DNA from: Paraburkholderia franconis
GTDB lineage: Bacteria > Pseudomonadota > Gammaproteobacteria > Burkholderiales > Burkholderiaceae
Length of the DNA: 64,000 bases
Assembly: GCF_009362735.1 (NCBI RefSeq)
Contig: NZ_WHNP01000018.1
Location: 62,001-126,000 of the forward strand
Direction of reading: 5' to 3'
Positions 42,177-51,239 of this stretch are shown here, piece after piece. Each line of letters begins with the position of its first letter. Position 1 is the stretch's first letter. The notes beneath the pieces were generated by a model. That model was not told the DNA's origin, did not search any database, and was given only the letters and a program-made list of their open reading frames with translations. Made by a program: the position numbers and the translations under genes.

Positions 42177-43640
42177 ATGAGCGAGCTTTTCATCGACGGC
42201 GAATGGATCGCCGGCACAGGACACGCATTCGCATCGCGCAACCCGGGCACGGGCGCGACGGTGTGGGAAGGCAATAGCGCATCGGCCGACGATGTCGATC
42301 GCGCCGTGATGAGCGCGCGCCGTGCGTTCGCGATGTGGTCGGCCGTGAGCCTCGACGAACGCATCGCCATCGTGCGCCGCTTCGCTGCATTGATCAACGA
42401 ACGCAAGGAAGCGATCGCCGAGGCGATCGGCCGCGAAACGGGCAAGCCGTTGTGGGAAGCGCGCACGGAAGCCGCGTCGATGGCGGCCAAGGTCGAGATC
42501 TCGATCCAGTCGTACAACGAGCGCACGGGCGAGCGCCGCGCCGCGATGGCGGACGGCACGGCCGTGCTGCGTCATCGTCCGCATGGCGTCGTGGCCGTGT
42601 TCGGTCCGTATAACTTTCCCGGGCATTTGCCGAACGGGCATATCGTGCCTGCGCTGATCGCGGGCAACGTCGTCGTGTTCAAGCCTTCGGAACTCGCGCC
42701 GGGCGTCGCGCGCGTCACCGTCGAAGTGTGGCGCGACGCGGGTCTGCCCGCTGGCGTGCTGAACCTCGTGCAAGGCGAGAAGGACACGGGCATCGCGCTT
42801 GCGAATCATCGGCAGATCGATGGCCTGTTCTTCACGGGCAGCTCGGATACGGGCACGCTGCTGCACAAGCAGTTCGGCGGCCGGCCCGAGATCGTGCTCG
42901 CGCTGGAGATGGGCGGCAACAATCCGCTCGTCGTCGCGCCCGTCGCCGATATCGACGCCGCCGTGCATCACACGATTCAATCGGCGTTCCTGTCGGCAGG
43001 CCAGCGCTGCACATGCGCGCGCCGCATCTTCGTGCCGAACGATGCGTTCGGCGAGCGCTTCATCGAACGTCTTGTCGACGTGACGTCGCGCATCGCGGTC
43101 GGCGAATACAACGCCGATCCGCAGCCGTACATGGGCGCCGTGATTTCGGCGCGCGCGGCGGCGCGTCTCGTCGAAGCGCAGGCGCGCCTGATCGCCGATG
43201 GCGCGAAGCCGCTCCTGAAGATGGAGCAACGCGATCCGAAGCTCGGCTTCGTGACGCCCGCGATCCTCGACGTGACGAACGTGCAGAGCCTGCCCGACGA
43301 GGAGCACTTCGGCCCGCTCGCGCAGATCGTTCGCTACGGTTCGTTCGACGAAGCGATCACGGGCGCGAACGATACCGAGTTCGGTCTGTCGGCAGGACTG
43401 CTCGCCGACGACGAAGCGCTGTGGACGCACTTTCAGCGCGCGATCCGCGCCGGCATCGTGAACTGGAACCGGCCGACCAATGGCGCATCGTCGGCGGCGC
43501 CGTTCGGCGGCACGGGGCGCTCGGGCAACAACCGGCCGAGCGCGTACTACGCGGCCGATTACTGCGCGTACCCGATGGCCTCCGTCGAAAGCGCACAACT
43601 GCAAATGCCCGCGAGCGTGTCGCCGGGTCTTCATTTCTAA
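42177..43640 (+). CDS. astD: N-succinylglutamate 5-semialdehyde dehydrogenase
   Basis: AstD oxidises N-succinylglutamate semialdehyde with NAD+ to N-succinylglutamate, the fourth AST step. The 487-residue aldehyde dehydrogenase has GPYNFPGHLPNGHIVPAL, the coenzyme-binding FTGSSDTG, Glu244 in LALEMGGNNP and the nucleophile Cys278 in SAGQRCTCARR. ATG at 42177 follows AAGGA at seven bases. It is 29 bases after aruG. Confidence 0.95.
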   Translation: MSELFIDGEWIAGTGHAFASRNPGTGATVWEGNSASADDVDRAVMSARRAFAMWSAVSLDERIAIVRRFAALINERKEAIAEAIGRETGKPLWEARTEAASMAAKVEISIQSYNERTGERRAAMADGTAVLRHRPHGVVAVFGPYNFPGHLPNGHIVPALIAGNVVVFKPSELAPGVARVTVEVWRDAGLPAGVLNLVQGEKDTGIALANHRQIDGLFFTGSSDTGTLLHKQFGGRPEIVLALEMGGNNPLVVAPVADIDAAVHHTIQSAFLSAGQRCTCARRIFVPNDAFGERFIERLVDVTSRIAVGEYNADPQPYMGAVISARAAARLVEAQARLIADGAKPLLKMEQRDPKLGFVTPAILDVTNVQSLPDEEHFGPLAQIVRYGSFDEAITGANDTEFGLSAGLLADDEALWTHFQRAIRAGIVNWNRPTNGASSAAPFGGTGRSGNNRPSAYYAADYCAYPMASVESAQLQMPASVSPGLHF

Positions 43641-43649
43641 GGATCGACG

Positions 43650-44990
43650 ATGCAAGCCACTGAAGCGAATTTCGACGGACTCGTCGGACCGACCCACAAC
43701 TACGCAGGGCTGTCGTTCGGCAACGTCGCGTCGCAGACCAACGAGAAGTCCGTCGCGAACCCGAAGGCCGCTGCGAAGCAGGGCCTGCGCAAGATGAAGC
43801 AGCTCGCGGACCTCGGTTTCAACCAGGGCGTGCTGCCGCCGCAGGAGCGTCCGTCGATGCGCCTGTTGCGCGAGCTGGGTTTCTCCGGCGATGAGGCGAG
43901 CGTGATCGCGCGCGTCGCGCAGAATGCGCCCGAATTGCTGGCGGCGGCGAGTTCTGCATCGGCGATGTGGACGGCGAACGCGGCGACCGTCAGCCCGTCC
44001 GCGGATACGCACGATGGCCGCGTGCATTTCACGCCCGCGAACCTGACGAGCAAGCTGCATCGCGCGATCGAACACGAATCGACGCGCCGCACGCTGCGCG
44101 CGATTTTCGCGGACACGTCGCGCTTCGTCGTGCACGAAGCGTTGCCCGGCACGCCAGCGCTCGGCGACGAAGGCGCGGCGAACCACACGCGTTTTTGCGC
44201 GCAGTACGGCGCGAAAGGTGTCGAGTTCTTCGTCTATGGCCGCAGCGAATATCGCCGCGGACCAGAGCCGAAACGTTATCCCGCGCGTCAGACGTTCGAG
44301 GCGAGCCGCGCCGTCGCGCATCGTCATGGCCTTTCCGACGATGCAACGGTGTACGCGCAACAGACGCCCGACGTGATCGACGCGGGTGTGTTCCACAATG
44401 ACGTGATCGCAGTGGGCAATGCGCGCACGCTGTTCTGTCATCAGCTGGCGTTCGTCGATCAGCAGGCCGTGTACGACGAACTGCGCACGAAGCTGTCGAA
44501 GCTCAACGGCGAATTCAACGTGATCGAAGTGCCGGACGCGCAGGTGAGCGTCGCCGATGCCGTGACGTCGTATCTGTTCAACAGCCAGTTGCTGTTGCGC
44601 GGCGACGGCCGCCAGGTGCTGGTCGTGCCGCAGGAGTGCCGCGAGAATCCGCGCGTTGCAGCGTACCTCGACGAACTGGCATCGGGCAAGGCGCCCATCG
44701 ACGACGTGCTCGTGTTCGATCTGCGCGAGAGCATGAAGAACGGCGGCGGCCCTGCTTGCCTGCGTCTGCGTGTGGTGCTCAACGATGCCGAGCGTGGTGC
44801 AGTGACGCCGGGCGTGTGGATCGACGACAGTCTTTTCACGCGGCTCGATGCGTGGATCGAGAAGCACTATCGCGACCGCCTCGCGCCCATGGATCTGGCC
44901 GACCCGCAGTTGCTCAGCGAGTCGCGCACTGCGCTCGACGAACTGACGCAGATTCTGGGTTTGGGATCGCTGTATGACTTCCAGCGCTGA
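43650..44990 (+). CDS. astB: N-succinylarginine dihydrolase
   Basis: AstB converts N-succinylarginine to N-succinylornithine, two ammonia and CO2, the second AST step. The 446-residue protein has family length and the catalytic triad typical of this penteïn-fold hydrolase: Glu174 in LGDEGAANHTR, His249 in VFHNDVIAVGN and Cys370 in NGGGPACLRLRV. The N-terminus NFDGLVGPTHNYAGLS is diagnostic. It starts nine bases after astD and overlaps astE by 17 bases. Confidence 0.96.
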   Translation: MQATEANFDGLVGPTHNYAGLSFGNVASQTNEKSVANPKAAAKQGLRKMKQLADLGFNQGVLPPQERPSMRLLRELGFSGDEASVIARVAQNAPELLAAASSASAMWTANAATVSPSADTHDGRVHFTPANLTSKLHRAIEHESTRRTLRAIFADTSRFVVHEALPGTPALGDEGAANHTRFCAQYGAKGVEFFVYGRSEYRRGPEPKRYPARQTFEASRAVAHRHGLSDDATVYAQQTPDVIDAGVFHNDVIAVGNARTLFCHQLAFVDQQAVYDELRTKLSKLNGEFNVIEVPDAQVSVADAVTSYLFNSQLLLRGDGRQVLVVPQECRENPRVAAYLDELASGKAPIDDVLVFDLRESMKNGGGPACLRLRVVLNDAERGAVTPGVWIDDSLFTRLDAWIEKHYRDRLAPMDLADPQLLSESRTALDELTQILGLGSLYDFQR

Positions 44991-46026
44991 TACGGCCGTG
45001 CCGGCGATGCTCGGCGATTTCCTCGCGTTCACGCTCGCGGGCGCGCAGCCTGCCGACGATGCGCGCGCCGGTGTGTGCGCGAACGGCGTGCAATGGAAGT
45101 GGATCGACGACGGCGTGCTGCAGTTCGAGCCCGCTGCGTCATCGGGCGGCGACGTGCGCAGCGTGCTCGTATCGGCGGGCATTCATGGCGACGAGACGGC
45201 GCCCGTCGAGTTGCTGTCGTTTCTGGTCCGCGACATTGCGCAGGGACGCGTTGTGCTCGCGTGCCGGCTGCTCGTGATCCTGGGCAACGTGCAGGCGATG
45301 CGCGAGTCGTGCCGCTATATCGACGACGATCTGAACCGGCTCTTCAGCGGGCGTCATGCGCAGTTGCCCGAGAGTCACGAGGCGCCGCGTGCTGCCGCAC
45401 TCGAGCGCATCGCGATGCGCTTTTTCACCGACGCACCGGATGCGCCCGGCGCGCGCTGGCACATCGACATGCACACGGCGATTCGCGCTTCCGTGTTCGA
45501 ACAGTTTGCATTGCTGCCGCATACGGGTGCGCCGTTGTCGCGCTCGATGTTCGAGTGGCTGCGCGATGCGCGTATCGCGGCTGTGCTGCTGCATACGACG
45601 AAGGGCAACACGTACTCGCATTTCACGGCCGAGTCGTGTGGCGCGGATGCGTGCACATTGGAGCTGGGGAAGGTAAGGCCCTTTGGGCAAAACGACTTGT
45701 CGCGGTTTTCCGGCGCGGATCATGCGGTGCGGCAGCTCATCGCCGGTGAAGCGGGAGATGCTTCGCTGGCATTGCCGCGCGTGTTCACTGTGATCGATCA
45801 GATCACCAAGAAGAGCGATGCGTTTGAGTTGCTGTTCGCGAAAGACGTGGCCAATTTCACCGCGTTTGGGCGCGATACGGTGCTCGCGCGGGATGGCGAC
45901 TATCGGTATGTCGTGCGGCACGATGAAGAGCGGATTGTGTTTCCTAATGCGACGGTCAAGCCTGGATTGAGGGCAGGGCTGCTGGTCGTTGAGACTACCG
46001 ATGAGGCGCATTCGGTGCTGGTGTAG
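44974..46026 (+). CDS. astE: Succinylglutamate desuccinylase
   Basis: AstE is a zinc-dependent carboxypeptidase-like enzyme that splits N-succinylglutamate into succinate and glutamate, the last AST step. The 350-residue product has the zinc ligands His71 and Glu74 in GIHGDET and His167 in IDMHTAI, with catalytic Glu230 in CTLELGKVRPFG. It overlaps the 3' end of astB by 17 bases, indicating translational coupling. The TAG stop is immediately followed by the right-hand copy of the composite repeat, which may contain the end of the operon transcript. Confidence 0.94.
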   Translation: MTSSADTAVPAMLGDFLAFTLAGAQPADDARAGVCANGVQWKWIDDGVLQFEPAASSGGDVRSVLVSAGIHGDETAPVELLSFLVRDIAQGRVVLACRLLVILGNVQAMRESCRYIDDDLNRLFSGRHAQLPESHEAPRAAALERIAMRFFTDAPDAPGARWHIDMHTAIRASVFEQFALLPHTGAPLSRSMFEWLRDARIAAVLLHTTKGNTYSHFTAESCGADACTLELGKVRPFGQNDLSRFSGADHAVRQLIAGEAGDASLALPRVFTVIDQITKKSDAFELLFAKDVANFTAFGRDTVLARDGDYRYVVRHDEERIVFPNATVKPGLRAGLLVVETTDEAHSVLV

Positions 46027-46829
46027 GTTTTTTTGTCTGCGACGCTGTTGGTTTTTTTGCCTTTGTCGCTGACATCCGCGATGCGTTGGTTTGCCTTGCC
46101 CTTATCGCGGGCATCCGCGATGCGCCTCGCGGCGCAGGCGTTGCCCCTGTGCGGGGCGGCACTCACTTTCTTTGCCGCCGCAAAGAAAGTAAGCAAAGAA
46201 AGCGGGCTCACACCGCCAATCCTTGACCTTTACCCACGGGCCCTCAACGGCCCCATCCTTCAACCGGCAGTGTGCTGTCTTGTGCGCGTTGCCAACGCGC
46301 TGATCGAGCGCCTCACCTGCATCGCGCACCCGAATTGCGGCTTGCGACGTCGAACATTTCTGCGCCCCTTTGCGGCAAACTGTGTGTAGCCATTTGCACC
46401 GCACAGGACACCCTCGATATGCGATACGCCTGCGTAGTGAGGGCTTTGCCGCGTACGACACAGCGACCTATATTCACTACCGCAATGGGGCGCTGCAACG
46501 TTCGATACCCTTAAGCGTGCCACACGTGCATGAAGTGGGTGAGGCGTTTAGCCGGAGCGTTGGCAACGCGCATAGGCCACGCATGCTGCCGCGTGAAACA
46601 CAGGGACGTTGAGAGCCCGTGGGTAATCGTCAAGCACTGGCGGTGTGAGCCCGCTTTCTTTGCTTACTTTCTTTGCGGCGGCAAAGAAAGTGAGTGCCGC
46701 CCCGCACAGGGGCAACCCCCGCGCCGCGAGGCGCCTCGCGGATGCCCGCGATAAGGGCAAAGCAAACCAACACATCACGGATGCCAGCGGCACGCTAAAA
46801 AAACCAAAGCGTCGCAGACAAAAAAACCC
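46026..46829 (-). repeat. Composite dispersed repeat, right copy (inverted partner at 38 kb)
   Basis: About 0.8 kb starting at the astE stop codon with GGTTTTTTTGTCTGCGACGC; its far end on the minus strand begins GGGTTTTTTTGTCTGCGACG, giving nearly perfect terminal inverted repeats. Two arms with the ACTTTCTTTGC/GCAAAGAAAGT stem surround a core of about 0.3 kb. The reverse complement matches 37843-38681 with only scattered single-base changes, for example in the core near 46475 and near 46295. Confidence 0.93.
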
Positions 46830-47103
46830 ATCGGCAGACACCAATTCCATTGCCCCTTTCCGACAAGAACTTGCGAATTCACGCGCAGCGAGAACCCTCA
46901 AGACGAGAAGCAAAACGACGCAACGAGCGATCACCAAAACATCACCACGCGGAGCGAACACCCCGGACCCTGTAAAATCCACCGCCTTGTGCGCCGCACC
47001 AAGCCCCGCGCATGCGTTTGTACCGCATTTTTGGCGTTGCAATGATCACGCGCACGCCCAACGCGGGGCGTACCGCATACCAGCATTCTTGAGGAAAGTA
47101 TCG
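46830..47103. other. Promoter region of the basic amino acid binding-protein gene
   Basis: No gene in this interval. It should hold the promoter of the next gene; TAAAAT at 46973-46978 resembles a -10 box but no good -35 partner is seen. Confidence 0.35.
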
Positions 47104-47895
47104 ATGAAAATGAGTTGGCAAAAGATGGCCGCGCTCGCCGCATTCGCGGGCGCGATGATGGCAGTAAACGCAACGGCCGCTGAGATCAAGGAACTCCGCT
47201 TCGGCGTCGAGGCGTCGTATGCGCCGTTCGAATCGAAGTCGCCGGCCGGCGAACTGCAAGGCTTCGATATCGACGTCGGCAACGCCGTCTGCGCCCGGCT
47301 CAAGACCAAATGCGTGTGGGTCGAGAACGCGTTCGACGGCCTGATTCCCGCGCTCCAGGCCCGCAAGTTCAACGCGATCAACTCGGACATGTCGATCACC
47401 GACCAGCGTCGCGCCGCCATCGACTTTACCGATCCCATCTACGTGATCCCCAACCAGATGATCGCGAAGAAGGGCAGCGGCCTGCAGCCGACGGCCGCAT
47501 CGCTGAAGGGCAAGCACGTCGGCGTGCTGCAAGGCACGATCCAGGAAACCTACGCGAAGGCCAAGTGGGCGCCCGCCGGCGTCGACGTGATTCCGTATCA
47601 GACGCAGGACCAGGTGTACGCCGACCTTGTCGCGGGCCGCCTCGATGCGTCGTTCCAGGACGCGGAAGCGGCCTCGAAGGGCTTCCTCAAGAAGCCGCAG
47701 GGCGCAGGCTTCGAATTCGCCGGCCCGCCCGTTTCGGACGAAAAGCTGCTCGGCTCGGGCGTCGGCTTCGGCATCCGCAAGGGCGACGCCGCGCTGAAGG
47801 ACGCCGTCAACCAGGCATTGAAGGAGCTAAAGGCCGACGGCACTATCGACCGCCTCGCCGCAAAATACTTCGACGTGAAAGTCGTGCTCAAGTAA
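47104..47895 (+). CDS. aotJ: Periplasmic arginine/ornithine-type binding protein (AotJ/HisJ-like)
   Basis: The 263-residue product has a signal peptide (about 1-25, cleavage after NATAA) and a type II periplasmic-binding fold for polar amino acids: LRFGVEASYAPFESKSPAGE, GFDIDVGNAVCARL, MSITDQRRAAIDFTDPIYVI and LQGTIQETYAKAKWAP. GAGGA precedes the ATG. It most likely feeds the AotQMP transporter, although it lies on the other side of the ast operon, behind the right-hand repeat; in Pseudomonas aotJ is the first gene of the transporter operon. Ligand inferred, not shown. Confidence 0.87.
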   Translation: MKMSWQKMAALAAFAGAMMAVNATAAEIKELRFGVEASYAPFESKSPAGELQGFDIDVGNAVCARLKTKCVWVENAFDGLIPALQARKFNAINSDMSITDQRRAAIDFTDPIYVIPNQMIAKKGSGLQPTAASLKGKHVGVLQGTIQETYAKAKWAPAGVDVIPYQTQDQVYADLVAGRLDASFQDAEAASKGFLKKPQGAGFEFAGPPVSDEKLLGSGVGFGIRKGDAALKDAVNQALKELKADGTIDRLAAKYFDVKVVLK

Positions 47896-47941
47896 TACGC
47901 GTGTCATCGGCTGCGGATAAGCTCGCCGATGTTGTTCGACT

Positions 47942-47974
47942 AACGGCCGCTTCGAGCGGCCGTTTTGTTTTTTT
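47942..47974 (+). terminator. Rho-independent terminator after aotJ
   Basis: A nine-base-pair perfect stem AACGGCCGC/GCGGCCGTT with loop TTCGA is followed by TTTTGTTTTTTT. It lies 46 bases after the aotJ stop. This is the clearest intrinsic terminator in the window. Confidence 0.92.
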
Positions 47975-48153
47975 GCCCTTGTTTCATGGTCTTTTTCACG
48001 CAGCCGTGCTCCCGGGCCATTGTGGCTGCGCTAAAATCGGCGAGCGGGGAAAGGGGCTCGATGCGCCGCGCTCGGGAAGCGGGCGCTTCGAAGCCTGAAG
48101 AACAACACTGAATACGATGAGAGCACGAAGCGCCACGCTTCGCCGCAACCACT

Positions 48154-48226
48154 TGCATGGGACCAGTAGGCATGGACGGGAGCACGCGCTAAAGCGCCCA
48201 CTCCCATCTACACGCCAGGTCTGGTC
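48154..48226 (+). repeat. Degenerate palindromic leader repeat upstream of an EAL-HDOD gene
   Basis: A diverged member of the family seen at 27.6 and 34.2 kb. It keeps TTGCATGGGACCAG, an inner arm GCGCT/AGCGC, and the end TCTGGTCGACA. The final arm stops 14 bases before the ATG, next to AGGGGA. Confidence 0.75.
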
Positions 48227-48240
48227 GACAGGGGACCGGA

Positions 48241-49596
48241 ATGACCACCACCGTAGTCACTGAGGAACGCCAGGCCGAGGGCGTTCCCGGCATCGCGCTG
48301 GACGAGCGGGCAAACGTTTCGCTTGCCCGTCAGCCTGTTCTGAATCGCGACAACATGTTGTGCGCGTTCGAACTCAAGGTGCACCAGCCGCCCGTCGCGC
48401 GAGCGAGCGAAGAGCCGGCAGCGGCAGACGAGCCGTCATCGAAGGCCCAGGGCAGCGCAACGGAAGCCATCATCCACGCCGTTTTGCACGCCGATGTGCG
48501 CGCCGCGCTCGCCGGTCATCCGGGCTATCTGCAGATCACGCGTGAACTGCTGTTCGACGACGTGCTTCGCCAGATTCCCGCCGAGCGTTTCATGTTCGGG
48601 CTGCCGCTAGGAATCGGAGCCGACGATCAGCTGATCGCGCGCATCGTCGAGCTGCACGGCCGCCGTTATCGCTTCGCGCTCGACAACGTCGCGCAGGCCG
48701 ACGAAACCTTCGCGCGTCTTCTGCCGTATGCGGATGCCGTGAAGATCGATATGAACCGCATCCCGCAGGCAATGTTGCCGAAGTTCGCGAGCGTGCTGAA
48801 ATCGGCGGGCAAGCTGCTGATCGCGCTCGGCGTCGAGTCGCAAGCCGTGTTCGAGCAGGCCTTCAATCTCGGCTTCGACCGCTTCCAGGGCTATTACTTC
48901 GCGCATCCGCAGGGCGCGGACGCGCGCAAGGTCAGCGCGCCGCGTCATGCGCTGCTGAACCTGCTGCAACTGCTCGGCGGCGAGCCGACGGTCGCGCAAC
49001 TCGAAGCGGAACTGAAGCTGAACCCCGTGCTCGTGATGCACCTGATGCGCCTCGCGAACTCGAGCGGCCTCGCGCTGGGACGCAAGGTCACGACGCTGCG
49101 CGAGGCGATCAACGCGACGGGCACCAACCGTATTGCGCGCTGGACGCAACTGCTGTTGTACGCGGACGGCCGCAAGGTCGCGCTCGAAGACGATCCGTTG
49201 CTGCAACTGGCCGCCACGCGCGCGCGCTTCATGGAACTGGCCATCGAGCGCCTGCCCGAGGCGGGCCGCCACGAAACCGATGCGGCGTTCCTCACGGGGG
49301 TGTTCTCGTTTGTCGATTCGGTGTTCGGCGGCTCGCTCGAACATACGCTGAACGTGCTCGCGCTGTCCAGGCCGATCCGCGACGCGATTCTCCAGCGCGA
49401 AGGCGTGCTCGGCGCGTTGCTGACCGTGATCGAAGCGCTGGAGCGCGGCGCATGGGCCGACATCGAAAACGGCTGTGCGCTGCTCGAAGGCCTGCAGGTA
49501 CACGACGTCGCGCAAATGGGCCTGATCGCGGCCGCGTGGGCGGGCGTTGCCGATCGCAGCGCGGAAGCGGCGGGACTCGAGCGGATCGAGGATTGA
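48241..49596 (+). CDS. YuxH-type protein: degenerate EAL domain plus HDOD domain
   Basis: The 451-residue protein has an N-terminal EAL-like half (about 25-235) and a C-terminal HDOD half (about 245-440). The usual ARQPVLNRD opening is present, but the EAL triplet position reads FELKVH, and other catalytic acidic motifs are weak, so phosphodiesterase activity is unlikely. The EAL-like ending FDRFQGYYFAHPQ is retained. The HDOD part includes NPVLVMHLMRLANSSGLALG. Such proteins act in c-di-GMP sensing or stress signalling without catalysis. An unusual Ala/Glu-rich insertion (about 55-72) separates strands. Confidence 0.88.
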   Translation: MTTTVVTEERQAEGVPGIALDERANVSLARQPVLNRDNMLCAFELKVHQPPVARASEEPAAADEPSSKAQGSATEAIIHAVLHADVRAALAGHPGYLQITRELLFDDVLRQIPAERFMFGLPLGIGADDQLIARIVELHGRRYRFALDNVAQADETFARLLPYADAVKIDMNRIPQAMLPKFASVLKSAGKLLIALGVESQAVFEQAFNLGFDRFQGYYFAHPQGADARKVSAPRHALLNLLQLLGGEPTVAQLEAELKLNPVLVMHLMRLANSSGLALGRKVTTLREAINATGTNRIARWTQLLLYADGRKVALEDDPLLQLAATRARFMELAIERLPEAGRHETDAAFLTGVFSFVDSVFGGSLEHTLNVLALSRPIRDAILQREGVLGALLTVIEALERGAWADIENGCALLEGLQVHDVAQMGLIAAAWAGVADRSAEAAGLERIED

Positions 49597-49696
49597 AGAA
49601 GACGCGCGGCTCGAATGCACGAGCCGTGCAGGTCGATGGCAGAACGCGTGCGCTCGACCTCTGCCCGAGCCGGTCAGCGCGGTCTTCCGGATTACT

Positions 49697-51154
49697 TCAC
49701 AGCGTTTCCACTTCGCTCACCGGCGCGTGAGCGAAGAACCGTCCCAGTTCTCGCGCGAGGTCGTTGAGCGCGGCCATTTCCCGCTGCGAGATGCGGCGCG
49801 GCATATCGTGACGTGCCCAGTCGCCGTAGAGCAGGGCAACCGTCGATTTGTTCTCCAGCACCACGGGCAGCAATACGAACGAATGCACGTCGTCGAATGC
49901 GCGGCGATACCAGCCCGGCAAGCGCGCGTGCATCTTCGGATCGCGTGCGTTCTCAATGAAGATACCGACCGAGTTCGCGATCGCGAGATGAAACACGTCG
50001 GGCTCGAACGCCGTCGCGAAGCTGAGCTCGGGCAACGCTCCTTCGATCTTCGCGCCGAAGCCCATCGTCGCCTTGAAGATGCCGTTGCCCTGACGCACGA
50101 ACACGACGGTGCGCTCGAAGTTCAGCCCGGCAAGCACGGTCTCCGATGCCATCGCGAGCGCGGGCGCAAGTCCGCTGTCGCCCGGCAACGCCTGTAGCTC
50201 GCTGACGCCCGCAAGAATGCACGATTCGGGGTCGAGCGACTCGCGCGCGATCGCATCGGCGTTCGCGCGCAGTTCGAAGATCTCGCGCATCACGCCGTCG
50301 CGGGTCTCTTCTTCGGCGAGCGTCAGGCTCATGTCGACGAGCACTTCGGGGTCGGTGCCGAGCGTGCGGCTGTAGCGCTGCGCAAGTTCGGCGAGGCGCA
50401 CGTCGCGTTGCGACTCGGGCAGATGCGCTTGCGTGAGCACGTTCGCGACTTCCGTCGAATAGTTCGTGATCGCGCGCAGCCATTGCGCCTGGCGCGGTTC
50501 GTCGTGCTGCAGCGGATCGAACTCGGTCATGCCGACGCGGATCATGTCCGGCAGACGCCAGCGCGTCGCCGCTTCGAGTCCGATCTCCTGGAACGTCACG
50601 CCGAGCACGCTTTCGCACGCTTCGTTCTCGCCCATGCCAGTATCGACCTGGCGGCGAATCTGGTCCCACTCGGCATCGAGATAGAACACGACGAGCAGCT
50701 TGCCGACCTGGCGCATCAGCGTGCACACGACGGCCTCTTCGCCCTGGCGCAGGTCGCCGCGTTCGGTGATCTTGCGCGCGACGCAGCCCGAGAGCATCGT
50801 GCGGTTCAGTTCGAGCTTCGCGTCGATGCGGCGCGGCGCGCTGTGATGAAAGTGATCGACGATTTTCAGGCCGACGACGAGATGGCCGACGGCGTCCATG
50901 CCGAGCACCATCAACGCGCGCGAGACGGTCGTGATGTTGCCGCCGAATGCCATGTACATCGCCGAGTTTGCGAGGCGCAGCACTTTCTGCGTCAGCGCGA
51001 AGTCGGAGAGCACGATCTGCACGAGCGCGCTGAAGTCGAGATCGTCGTTGTTCATCGCGGCCATCGTCGTGCGGAGCGACTGCTGCAGCATCGGAAAATC
51101 GCCGCGCTCGTTCATGCGAGCCCAGAGCCGGTCAAGCAGCGCAGCCTTTAGCAT
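49697..51154 (-). CDS. HDOD domain protein with C-terminal GAF-like domain
   Basis: A 485-residue cytoplasmic protein. The HDOD domain (about 15-215) shows LVQIVLSDFALTQKVLRLAN and VCTLMRQVGKLLVVFYL; a helical linker and a GAF-like sensory region (about 300-480, ending in a FVLLPVVLENKSTVALLYGD strand pair) follow. HDOD proteins lack metal residues and are thought to be signalling or scaffold modules. ATG at 51154 is used; an in-frame start eight codons upstream is possible. It lies between the EAL genes but is convergent with the preceding one. Confidence 0.87.
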   Translation of the reverse strand: MLKAALLDRLWARMNERGDFPMLQQSLRTTMAAMNNDDLDFSALVQIVLSDFALTQKVLRLANSAMYMAFGGNITTVSRALMVLGMDAVGHLVVGLKIVDHFHHSAPRRIDAKLELNRTMLSGCVARKITERGDLRQGEEAVVCTLMRQVGKLLVVFYLDAEWDQIRRQVDTGMGENEACESVLGVTFQEIGLEAATRWRLPDMIRVGMTEFDPLQHDEPRQAQWLRAITNYSTEVANVLTQAHLPESQRDVRLAELAQRYSRTLGTDPEVLVDMSLTLAEEETRDGVMREIFELRANADAIARESLDPESCILAGVSELQALPGDSGLAPALAMASETVLAGLNFERTVVFVRQGNGIFKATMGFGAKIEGALPELSFATAFEPDVFHLAIANSVGIFIENARDPKMHARLPGWYRRAFDDVHSFVLLPVVLENKSTVALLYGDWARHDMPRRISQREMAALNDLARELGRFFAHAPVSEVETL

Positions 51155-51239
51155 GAGAATCCCGCAAAAGCCATACAAGTCCCAGTTAGCGGCACGCCGA
51201 TGCGTGGCCGATGCACAGTGCGAACACGCGTCATCTCAT

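Noticed and set aside
37843..46829. A composite transposon carrying the ast operon
   Set aside because: No transposase or resolvase gene is present in either flanking repeat, and the ast genes have the same composition as their neighbours, so recent transposition is not supported.
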